DNA from: Trochalopteron elliotii
Lineage: Eukaryota > Chordata > Aves > Passeriformes > Leiothrichidae
Reading direction: 5' to 3'
Length of the DNA: 64,000 nucleotides
Assembly (NCBI GenBank): GCA_024734555.1
Contig: JANPWX010000118.1
Coordinates: 912,117-976,116 of the forward strand
In this document: positions 21,312 to 30,478 of the stretch, one piece after another
Position numbering within the stretch: position 1 is the first letter of the stretch
Layout of the letters: every line of letters starts with the position of its first letter
The notes under the pieces: model-generated
What the model was told of the DNA's origin: nothing
The model's input: the letters and a program-made list of their open reading frames with translations, nothing else
The model's database searches: none
Position numbers and translations under genes: made by a program

Positions 21312-23164
21312 GGCCTTTCTGACCCATGCATTTTGATCAGCTCTTCTCTTCCTATTTCTAAAGATGTATACACCAATGTCATCTAATTCCCTCTGATCAG
21401 CCTCTACCTTTTCAGGTCTATTGATCTGCTCTAGTTTATGAAGCTCCCAACTATTGGAAAGAAGAGTTTATAAATAACTACAGAGAAACGGGATTCTGTA
21501 TCACAGGAGTTCCAGCTGTGCTGCTTTTGTTTATCACACAACACACATTTTTTGGAGCTTTTCTTAACCAGGAGGTTGCAAAAGGAAGCTCAGCATGCCA
21601 GTGTCACTGAGAACTGTTGTGTTGTATTGTACTGTACAAATGGTGTTTTCTCCCTCTTGGGATGGAAAGGTTTCTGGGTTTGTTTTTGTAGATAAGATAT
21701 AAACTCAGTAGTGGTTCTGCTAGTAAATACAAGTAGCCTCAAGCTCTGGGATGTGTCTTGTTGGTCCCTCAAGTAATTTGACAAAGTACCCTTCCAGCAA
21801 CCTCCTGAAAAGTACAATATGAATAATTTTGTTGATCCCTCAGTATCTGGAGTAGTGGGAAGAGACACTTTGCTAGTGTTAGTGTGGGGTTTGGATGTCT
21901 CACCCACATTCAGTGGTGGTCAGTCCCAGGAATCAGATGTGTGTTACCAGGGGGATGAGGGAAGTCCTCCCTCTAAAACTGCCACTTGTGGAATTGTGGC
22001 TACCTTTTGGGGGGAAAGGTGTAGGAAACCTCAAAAAGTTAGAGTCTGTAATTTAAAGTACAGGGGAGCTTGCAGGCAAGGAGAGATTTATCAGATTGAG
22101 ATGTGTTGTTTGAGTAGAGAGGCAGCTGGGAGAGGGGAAGCCAAGCACAGTCCAGAGAGGAGTAGGATGGTTGGCTGTGTCTTGTGATGTGGGTTACCCA
22201 GTGAACTCATTAAGCAAAAAGTTTAAAGAAAATGAAGGTAAGTCCATTCACCTGACATGCATAATTACATATATATTCCATCATCACTTGCTGCTATGGA
22301 GTCCAAAAGAAGAGAATGAATAGATGTGAAGCAGGACTAGATCATCGTGGAAGGCAGATCCCTGGGGATGCTGAATGTAATCAAAGGGATTGCAGCAAGA
22401 AGAGAGTCACAGATATCCTCATTTGCTTTCCCCCTCTTCCTCTTGGGAAGGCTGTGGCCATGTTCTCATGCCTGCTGTGACCTCTTGTCTCGACACAGGG
22501 TCTCAGAGGCTGAGTGCTGGAGGATGTGGTTTGACTGACAGCACTTCCCTTCCTCAGGAATGGATGTCCCCAGTCTTCTCCCACCATGTAAGACCTTGTG
22601 TGCTGGAAGGAAGGGCAGTGATGCTGGGCTACATCGTGATTCCCACCAGGACCATCTGGCCTGGGGGGCATGGAGGACACCACAAGCCCATGGGGCTGGG
22701 AGGTAAGAGCCAGGTGTGTGGATCTCCTGCCAGCCCTGAGCCATGACAGTGCCCCAGCAAACCCTGGCCTGTGAGGGTGGTGTGTGGTGCCTGGGTAAGG
22801 GGGGCTGATCCTTTTCATCCCTTGTTTGGGTGCTGTTTGAGTCGGCTGCCGCAGTCAGGCTGCGGGGTCATATTGGAAGGCTTTCTCACCAATGCACACA
22901 TGTTAATGATGTTTGAGGAGTAGTTTCTGTGGGAGACCTGGGAGCCAGGCAGCTCTGCAAATCAGCCCATTAGTATTTTTAAAAGAAAACCTCCATCCTA
23001 TAGGAACTGCTTTGGCCTCTGGAGACGTGCCAGAACTATATCCCAGACTGCACTGCATCCGCTTCTATTAGATCTTTCCCTCTCTCCTTTTATCCACCCC
23101 TTTTCCTCCCCTCCTGCCTAGAGCTTTCTCTTGCTTTTCTATCCAAAACACACTTTAGCTGTTC

Positions 23165-23420
23165 CTTTGGAAGTTTGCACAAGGATAGGTTGGCGTTTAC
23201 TTTTCCCCCTGCCGTCTCCTTTCTCCTTTTGGAGCTAATCACCCCGGTGAAATTGAGCTGTAATTCAGTTGGCAGTGGTCAGATTGAGCTGAACATGTGT
23301 GCTCCAGCACATCCCCAGATTCTTGCATCAACAAAAATGAGCACAGACAGGCACAAAGCAAAGGAGAGATCGTGTGGCCTTGTTTAAAACACACTCGTGC
23401 AGCAGCGTCAGCTACCTGAA
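23165..23420. promoter_or_regulatory. Candidate conserved non-coding element
   Basis: This repeat-free segment has CpG retention and TAAT-type sites (GGCGTTTACTTTTCC, GAGCTAATCACCCCGG, TGAGCTGTAATTCAG). No open frame is convincing. Conservation is inferred from composition only. Confidence 0.25.
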
Positions 23421-24747
23421 CAAAAGCTGCCTGTCTGCTTTTTGGAGGTGGGTGAAAGAGGAGGTTATTTGGCTTGATGTGCACAGCAAGAAGGGGAGAT
23501 GGTGTTTCCCCCCCTCCTCCCCCTGCCATCTGCAGCCTGGTGGCAGGTAGAGGAGGTTGGTTTGGTGGGGAGGATTTGTAGCTGCCGTGAGTCAGTCAGT
23601 GTGTCAGGGTAAATCAAGCCTGACGTTTTTAACATCTTCCCCACACAAAGAGGGAGGGGCAAGGGGGAACGGAGGAAGCAATTGTAATTTTATGTCTATA
23701 TCCTGCTCGACTAATCAAGGTGAGCAAGAAACTTGCCAGCCAGAGGTTTTCCTCTTGTTAGCTTGTTCATTTCTCTGCTTTGCCTTTCCCCTTCCTTTCC
23801 TGGACTACTAAAGCAATCTCCTCTGTAGGGAAAGAAAGATCCAGCTGATCAATGCTACAGGCTTGTAGACAAATGGCTCTTGCTCCTCCAGACTGTCTCT
23901 TGTATTATGTCTCTAATTAGGGAAGTGAAAACTCAAGGAAAAACACACTTTGGCAGAGGTTTGACTACCTTTTACCCTGTATCCTGCCTCCCCGCTCCTA
24001 TTCAGAGCCTAAACTTACTGCTAGCCCTGATGGCAGTGCCGTAGTGCACCATATCCTCTCCTGCCCCTCTCTGCAATACCTTGTTCAGGTTGGACAGGCC
24101 TACAGGTGAGCTATGGAAAGAAAGAATATTTGCATCATGAGAGGAAGGTAATTCCAGGGGATTTCCAGCAGCAACATGGCTTTAGAGTTGTGCTTGGTAT
24201 GCCTCTTGTCTTGCCTCAGGCATGTGCTGCTGCAAAGCCTCCCTGTGCTTTGTACCTTGCTGCCAGCACAGGCTGCCTGCTCTAATCCCAGGTGGGTTAA
24301 TTCCCTCTGGTGAGCAAGGGGAGGAAGGGAGGCAAAGTAAATGCACAGATAGGTGCCACCCTTCCATTGCCACAGTCCAGAGTGTGGGTGTAACACATTA
24401 GGTACATCCTGGTTTGAATGCTGGGATTAACAGGATGTTCTACCTTTTGCTGGGAGCGATGATCCAGTAGCCTGGGATACCTGGTGCCAATGAAAAGGTT
24501 TGTGCTCCAGGGGAACAGCCTGGCAGCTTCAGAGCTGTCTTCCAGCCCATGGCATATGTTGTCCTGAAGGTGAGTGAGGTGGATCATGCACGGTCCTGAG
24601 CTGGAGTTGCTGAGCAGCATTAAGAGCTGCACGCTGTGTCCATGTGCTGGCAGGGCAGGGCAGCATCATTAAAATTCCTGGTGTGCACAGAAGTGGACTA
24701 AGTCATCAGCACAGGGCAGGGAGCCTCCGAGTTCTGAGTGCTCGTGC
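23421..24747. other. Unique non-coding stretch
   Basis: No repeat or gene is recognised. C-rich runs near 23510-23525 fall one run short of a quadruplex motif. Confidence 0.55.
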
Positions 24748-24883
24748 TGATTTACACCAGCTGGGGAACTGGGCCAAATCTGTCTCGTTCAATGAATGAT
24801 CATTCAATTTTTCTCTCTGCTATCAAGCTCTTAAACAAAAGCCAATTGAAATCAATGGGAGACTTTCATCATTTTCAGGGTTA
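24748..24883 (+). repeat. Probable ancient amniote interspersed repeat, unclassified
   Basis: GATTTACACCAGCTGGGGAA, then CTGGGCCAAATCTG, and later TTGAAATCAATGGGAGACTT resemble a family I associate with turtles, crocodilians and birds that carries TTACACCAGCTGAGGATCTGGCCC and ATTGAAATCAATGGGAGT motifs. I cannot name the family reliably. Partial self-complementarity (ATTGAAATCAAT) fits an old non-autonomous element. Old repeats of this kind sometimes persist because they were co-opted as enhancers. Confidence 0.35.
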
Positions 24884-25291
24884 TAGGCCTAAAAAATTGG
24901 ATGCTTGGAGAAAAAGCAGGCAGGGGGAGAGAACGGGAAGAAGGAATAAATGCTGCTGTAACATTATGGCTTACAACAGAAACAGATGGAAGTGAGAAAT
25001 GCTTTAGTTACGATTCTCTGGCAGCAACAATTCAGCAAAGCTGTACATGGAGATGTGTACATTGAAGAGCATCCTTCCTTATGTAGACTGCTCTGCGGGT
25101 GCAAAGAGAGCCTGTCCCTCTGTGAATCACATCTCTGCATGTCGTATTTCTATATGTGATTAAGTTCTCTGCTCTTCCATTGCAGTTAAAGTTGTTATTA
25201 GTGGTAAGCACTTGCACATGCTCCACAGCTGGCTGTTCTGTACAGAAATGCAGGAAGAAGTGCTGCCTTCTGCTCCCAGAAACCAGCAGGA

Positions 25292-25328
25292 TTTTTTTTT
25301 TTTTCTTTTTTTCTTTTTTTTTTTTTTT
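25292..25328. repeat. Poly(T) tract with C interruptions
   Basis: T13 C T7 C T15, ending in GCAGTAGC. It could be the reverse complement of a retroposon poly(A) tail, but no body is recognised to its right. It is also a pyrimidine tract followed by GCAG, which resembles a splice acceptor. Confidence 0.9.
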
Positions 25329-25404
25329 GCAGTAGCTGGGAGAGGGGGAGGTTAATATCTCATCCAGCCTCTGGCTGTATTTTGATAAAATCCTTTGTCC
25401 AATG

Positions 25405-25482
25405 ACTGCAAAGTATTTTGCACGTACAGCAGGATAAATCCCCTTCAGACAGGTATTATCTGGCCTATTTTTACAGCTGAGA
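25405..25482 (-). mobile_element. MIR-like (CORE-SINE) remnant, minus strand
   Basis: AAGTATTTTGCACGTACAG, GGATAAATCC, AGGTATTATCTGG and CCTATTTTTACAGCTGAG line up in order with the reverse complement of MIR (AAGCGCTTTACATGTA..., TTTAATCC, AGGTACTATTATTATCC, CCATTTTACAGATGAG). The match is diverged, as expected for an element older than the bird-mammal split. Confidence 0.42.
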
Positions 25483-26109
25483 ATTTGCAGCCTTCGGAGC
25501 CATCCGAAGGCGCTGCCTGCACCTTGTGATCTCCTCTGCAGAATGAATGTGTCAGGATGGGTGCTGTCAAACCTGGCCCCAGTTCCAACAGAGCCCTCCA
25601 GTGTGCCTGGGTACCGTTAGATCCTTCCTCCCTCAGCCTCCCCATCCCTATCACAGGTATGACAATCATCCCTTCCCCCGGGTAAACATTTCATTATGCG
25701 ATGCTGCCGAAGCACCTCGGAGGGGAGAAGACCTACAGATAAGTCTGCATTCTCATTTTGGCTGTATTTGTGTGCGTGTTTTCTGCTTTAACTGCTCTTC
25801 CCTTTCTTTGCCTGCTCATTAGTTCTGCCTGAGTGCAGGACCTCTCCAAAAAATGCAGTGTTGGCAGTGGGCATGAATTCTTAACGACTCCTGTCTCTAA
25901 TGACAGAATCCAGGGCCAGGCAGTCAGTTTGCTTGCTGGGAGAAGGAGAGGCAGATGATACTGTGGCTCTTCCCCTTGTCACGGGGGTGAGTTTGCAAAA
26001 TCACAGGAGGATCTGCAAAATATGCTCAGGTCTTGGACTGCTTCTCGTGCTGCAAGGAGAATTGCTTGAGATGGCAGATGGAAAGAGATGCCTCTCGGGC
26101 TGTGGAAGG
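25483..26109. other. Unique non-coding stretch
   Basis: There is no gene. A small inverted repeat, GCCTTCGGAGCCATCCGAAGGC (22 bases across 25491-25512, arms CCTTCGGA / TCCGAAGG), sits at its left end and could form a stem of about 9 bp. Confidence 0.55.
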
Positions 26110-26480
26110 TGTTGAATTTGTTTTTAAAGCTCACTCTGCTGTTCTACCCAAGCAATCAACAACAGATTTTGGCTTTTGAGCCAAAGCTGAAAATCTCGAG
26201 TCTGACTTGCCCAGTGCCCTTTTGTGCTGACCAACCTAATGCAGATGGAATGTATTAAATTGGTAAAGAAGCCCAAACAAAACAATACAACAATCAATTA
26301 ACAGAAAAAACTGCCAAGCGTTTAATTTTACTGAACAGGAGAAGAACTTTTCTTAATGGAGAGATTAAAACTTATTTTTAGTAGCGTTTTTGTTGTCTTT
26401 CATTCCTATCCTGTCCTTGATTCAAAGTTTCCTTCACTTTTTTGCAAATGCAGCTTTTAACATGAGCTGGCTTTTCTTTC
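26110..26480. promoter_or_regulatory. Candidate conserved non-coding element, AT-rich
   Basis: The segment is AT-rich and repeat-free, with sites such as CAATCAATTAACAG, GTATTAAATTGG, CAAGCGTTTAATTTTAC and TTTGCAAATGCAG (octamer-like). It has dense stops in all frames. Function is inferred from motif density. Confidence 0.3.
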
Positions 26481-28210
26481 ACAGACTCTTTTGTTTAAAG
26501 AAGAAGCAGGTCTTCACAAGTTAAAAGAGAGGGGAAGAGGAAGACAGGTGAATCCTGCCTGGGTGCCATTCTTTCTGTTCCACTTAATGTCAGGCATAAG
26601 AAGAAAAAACATTAAAAATCTTTGATTTTTGATTTTTAAAAGCCAAACCAAGGAAAATTACAATTTTTCATAGTGGTGATGAAAGCCTAGATTTTTAGTT
26701 TGGTGGATTTGTGCTGAAATGTCATTTGGTAGAACTGTTTTGTTTCTGATGAAATCTCAGTAGGCGCTGAGAAAAATTCAAGTTGATTGTGGGATGACCA
26801 GTCCCTCTTGGAGTTCTGGTTATTTCTTTCAATTTGTCCTGGTCTCTCCTTCCCACTTTCTTCTTTGCTGATGCATCTTCCCCCTCCTATTCCTGTTGCA
26901 CTGAAATTGCCAGCACCGAGACCATTGAAATACCCATGAGGCACATTTCCTTCCTGGATGGACTAGCTGGGTTAAGATCTTTGTGATTCCCAGAGATGTC
27001 ATCTCAGCCTGACTGAGTTGCCTCCATCTCACACACTGTTGCTGGAAAACTTTTCATTTTTCTGCTCAGAGTACTTCTCTCCACTTCTTCTATAAGGAAA
27101 GGCAGATTCTGGCACTGGGACATTCCATGTGGCCTGTGGAGGTTGCTCAGGTAGGCTGGATCTCTGCCTGTGTTGTCTGCAGAGTTAATTCTGGCTTTGC
27201 ATCAACTGAAGTTCAGCTTTCTTGCTGGTTTATTGTTCCTCAGTACCTCAGACCTGTTAAATAAATAAGTAAATAAATAAAAATGGTGGGATTTGTTTGG
27301 GGAATCTTCAGAACCGTAGGTAAACCTTTGGTTTGGAGGAAAGTGGAAGTTGGCAAGTATCCTGTCCAGGGATTCTGCTTCCTCTCTCAGTCCCATCTGT
27401 CTCCATGGGCCCAGGAAAATGAACTGTTGTTCACCTAGTTCTGACAGATGAGTGCACGCTGAAACACCAGTGTCTTGCACCTTTGGCAGTGGTCTTGGCA
27501 GAGTAATCTGAAAACCAAAGGATCTCTGGAGCTCTCTTCAGAGGTCTGTGAAAGCTTCTTCTGCATGAAGCCTATGCCATGACTTTGGAGACAAGACCTG
27601 ACCATCTCAAGACCAGAGCGTTCTGCAGAAATGTGGAGCCACCACCTTTTGTGGTACCCTGATGTTCTAGACCAGCTCTGGGATGAAATACCCAAAATCC
27701 ATTTCTAATAAGATCTTTGGGACTTTCTTCTCCATGTCTTGCTGGCAGGAAGTTCCCACCTTCTGTGTGTACCTCCATCCCCTCAAGCAGGCGTGTTGAT
27801 TCCACAATCCTCTTGTTCTCGAGGGCAGGTTTTAAAATCCTGTCGTAATTATTCACAAGCTTTGATTGGAGCCCACGCTCAGAAAGACTATTTGCATCCA
27901 GGGAGGATCTGATTATAATTGCTGAAGAGAAGTTTGTTTGAGACTGATTCTGTGTCAGCTTGAAATTTCTTGATGATGCTCTTTGGGCACAAGAACTGTG
28001 CAGGCTGAAAGTCCAGAGAAGGGTAATGGAAGGGACTTGGGGTGTCAGGCTTGGGGATGGAAATTGCTTTTTCTTCAGAGAAGATGGATATGGTAGGAAT
28101 GCTGAGCTGGAGAAAGAGCAGAGCAGTAGAAACTGGAATTACCTGACTGGTCTTTGGGGCACCCCTCTCTTCTCCACCCTGAAGACTTGAGGAGGCGGCC
28201 TGTTTTCTTC
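26481..28210. other. Unique non-coding stretch
   Basis: No gene is recognised. Minus-strand open frames in succession (27202-27480, 27435-27695, 27572-27856) might be a decayed coding sequence but match no family I know. A (TAAA)n repeat lies at 27258-27284. Confidence 0.5.
27258..27284. repeat. (TAAA)n microsatellite
   Basis: About six TAAA/AAAT units with one G substitution (TAAG). Confidence 0.9.
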
Positions 28211-28217
28211 AGGATGG

Positions 28218-28294
28218 TTGATTTAAATCACCCATTTTAATCATGATTTAAATCAACAAGCAGGAAATCTTGATTTAAAAACCACATTTTAATC
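28218..28294. repeat. Palindromic AT block with 52-bp periodicity
   Basis: TGATTTAAATCA, a perfect 12-bp palindrome, occurs at 28219-28230 and again at 28244-28255. A 25-bp unit starting TTGATTTAAA and ending CATTTTAATC occurs at 28218-28242 and at 28270-28294 with four mismatches. The nested palindromes and direct repeat suggest a remnant of a small inverted-repeat transposon, or an array of paired homeodomain-like sites. I cannot name a family. Confidence 0.6.
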
Positions 28295-28319
28295 TTGTAT
28301 TTTAAAGTTCATTTCCTAA

Positions 28320-28700
28320 TGAAACGCGCTTTTTCATTGGTTGGCATAATTTGGTACTATTTTTGGCAAAGCAAAAGGGGACGCGACACCCATACATATT
28401 TATTGGTGTGACTGTATAGCTCAATATATATCTGCTCTAACTTTTACATCTTTTTATTACATTGAAGGGATGGAAAGCATGTAATTTCTGATATAATAGC
28501 CATGGCTTTGTTTTTTTTACACTCGTCTCAAGCTATATGAGGACAAAAATTAAAATGCAATTAAAAATGCATGAAGAAAGCAGTCAAAAAGTTTGTTGTT
28601 GGTATCGCAGAGGGCTGAAACGAGCCTCTGCAGATAATCTACTCCGTGTTTAGGCATTGAGGCAAGATCAATTACACCTTTCCCCTCCACACAGGTGTTT
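28320..28700. promoter_or_regulatory. Candidate conserved non-coding element
   Basis: The segment is AT-rich with retained CpGs (GAAACGCGC, GGGACGCGAC, GGTATCGCAG, CTACTCCGTG) and no recognisable repeat. It includes TATATAT and TTTTTATTAC strings, a TAAAATGCAATTAAAAATGC cluster and GATAATC. Stops are frequent in every frame. Confidence 0.35.
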
Positions 28701-29109
28701 GTTTAACCTTTCCGTAGATGTCTCCAGTGGAAAAATTCTGCAACTTCCCTGTATCTGTTCTAGGGAGAAAGTTTTTAATCTTTTTTTTTAGATGTCTAAA
28801 CTTAAGCTCTCTTTGCTCCAAGTTAAATTATTTCTTCTTCTGCCACTGAACACAGAGAACAATCGACTGCTGTCTTAATAACCTGCAAGCTACTGGAAGA
28901 TTGTTATGCCTCTGTGCCTTAGTCTTCTCCTTTTTTTTCCTGGGCTGAATGAACCTAGTTCTTTTAACCTTTCCTTGCCAGCTCTTCCTAAAGCTGTGAC
29001 GGTTTAATTTCTTCTCCTCCAGCCTGCCCCCTGCTTTTTTCATCTCCTTCTGCATCTGCAGTGAAATTACTTTGGGGGTGCTTCAAGAGGAGAAATTGCT
29101 TGCCATGCC

Positions 29110-29230
29110 GTGTAGGCAAACTGTGGAACTCATTGCTATGGGATACTGTGGATGCTAAAGATTAAATGGGTTTGGAAGGGGTTTAAACAAAGTAATGAAA
29201 GCTGTTCCTGAGCTGTGTGTTGCTGGAAGG
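29110..29230 (+). mobile_element. Old CR1-type LINE remnant, plus strand
   Basis: GGCAAACTGTGGAACTCATT, GCTATGGGATACTGTGGATG, CTAAAGATTAAATGGGTTTG and AAGGGGTTTAAACAAAGTAA correspond to the older CR1 3' region (…GTGGAACTCATTGCCACAGGATGTTGTGGA…AAAGGGGATTAGACAAATTCATG). It is more diverged than the other copies and lacks a recognisable terminal octamer. Confidence 0.65.
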
Positions 29231-30418
29231 CCTTGGGAGATTGGGATAAACAAAGGCTAAGATGCTATGCTCTGTCTTAAGGTTTCATTGCTGGCTTTGG
29301 GGTGCTATCAACCCTGCCAGGGGTCACATTGCCATGCACTGCCCTGCATCCGTGTCATGCTCTTGTGATGTACTGGGAGCTTGTCCCACTGCTATGTTTC
29401 AGGGAAGTGCTGGGATGTGCTCATGCCTTCCCCCAGAGCTTGTCATTCCAGTCCTTCCAGCAGCTGCCTTCCAACCAGCTGGAAAAAAGGAGCCCAGCTC
29501 TGATTCGAGCATGTTGGGAATCAGAGCCTCAGAAACCCTGGAAGGCAGCAAGGGGTGTATGAATTTCCTGAGATTTGGATGTTAACCAGATGCTGTTTGA
29601 GTAATGTTCTGCTCCTCTGGCACACAGGAGCATGGGGTGGTGCTGGTGACTTTGCTGGAGCACCAGGGTGGTTAATGAAACCCCAGCCAGGCTGCACGAG
29701 TGCTGTAAACAGCCATCGGGAAGCAGAAATCTCTCTCTTCTCCAGAGCTACTGGATTCGACAGTTCCCCTTTTATCTGTTCAGAAAGTGCTGAAGTGTTT
29801 TCTAGCTCCTCTTCAAAAGCAGTTCTGCACTGCCCAGAGGGGGCTGTAATTCACATGGGGAGCCAGGAAAAAAAATGATACTCCCCATCTCAGCAGATGT
29901 GTGTAAAACACGTAAATTCTGACTTCAGCTCCTCAGTGAGATTTAAATGTGAGGGTGGGAATGTGGTGACAAGGACTCAGTGGGGTCACCAGCAGGGCAA
30001 AGGTACACCAGGAAGCTGTTACTTCTGGAAAGGCAGGGTTTGAGGAAAGCAACGCTTGGTCCTGGAGCATCTTCAGGGGTGTTTAAAAAGGTAATTGGAG
30101 TCTGAGTTTCCTGTTTGCCAAGCCTCATGATGCTCTGTGGTTTTTCATAAGAATACCCTGTTATTGAAGGTCTTTATAGAGCAGTCCCTCTTTGTTCCCA
30201 TCTGTTGTTTGGCTTCTAAATCCCTTTTTCCTTTTCAGTTTACCTTATGGAGGGGTCCTTTCTCAAAGGTCTTTATCAAAAGACCCTCCCTGATTTTAAC
30301 TCTGTTGAGGCCACTGGAGCACAGCAAGGATTGGGTAGATTCACAGTTCCTTAGGGGAGAATGAGGCCAGTTCAACATTTAAGGGGAAAGCTGGGATGTG
30401 GCTTTTGGTGGGCTGGGG
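29231..30418. other. Unique non-coding stretch
   Basis: No repeat or gene is recognised. Plus-strand frames of about 100 codons at 29262-29585 and 29555-29878 are Ser/Cys-rich without domains. Confidence 0.55.
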
Positions 30419-30478
30419 ATCATAGAATCCTAGAATAGTTTGTCTTGGAAGGGACCTTAGAGATCATCTAGTTCCAGT
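30419..30478 (-). mobile_element. CR1 LINE 3' tip, minus strand
   Basis: ATCATAGAATCCTAGAATAG (two copies of the terminal octamer, reversed), then TTGGAAGGGACCTTAGAGAT and CATCTAGTTCC, are the reverse complement of the CR1 3' end. Only about 60 bp remain, which means extreme 5' truncation. Confidence 0.9.

Larger units (their letters stand above)
20701..23164. other. Unique non-coding stretch
   Basis: No gene or named repeat is recognised. A-rich runs at 21291-21310 and a 15-bp tandem duplication at 21161-21190 are annotated separately. 22380-22800 has overlapping open frames on both strands without a recognised domain. Confidence 0.55.

Noticed and set aside
23508..23524. Minus-strand G-quadruplex in the C7/C5 stretch
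   Set aside because: Only three usable runs within loop limits.
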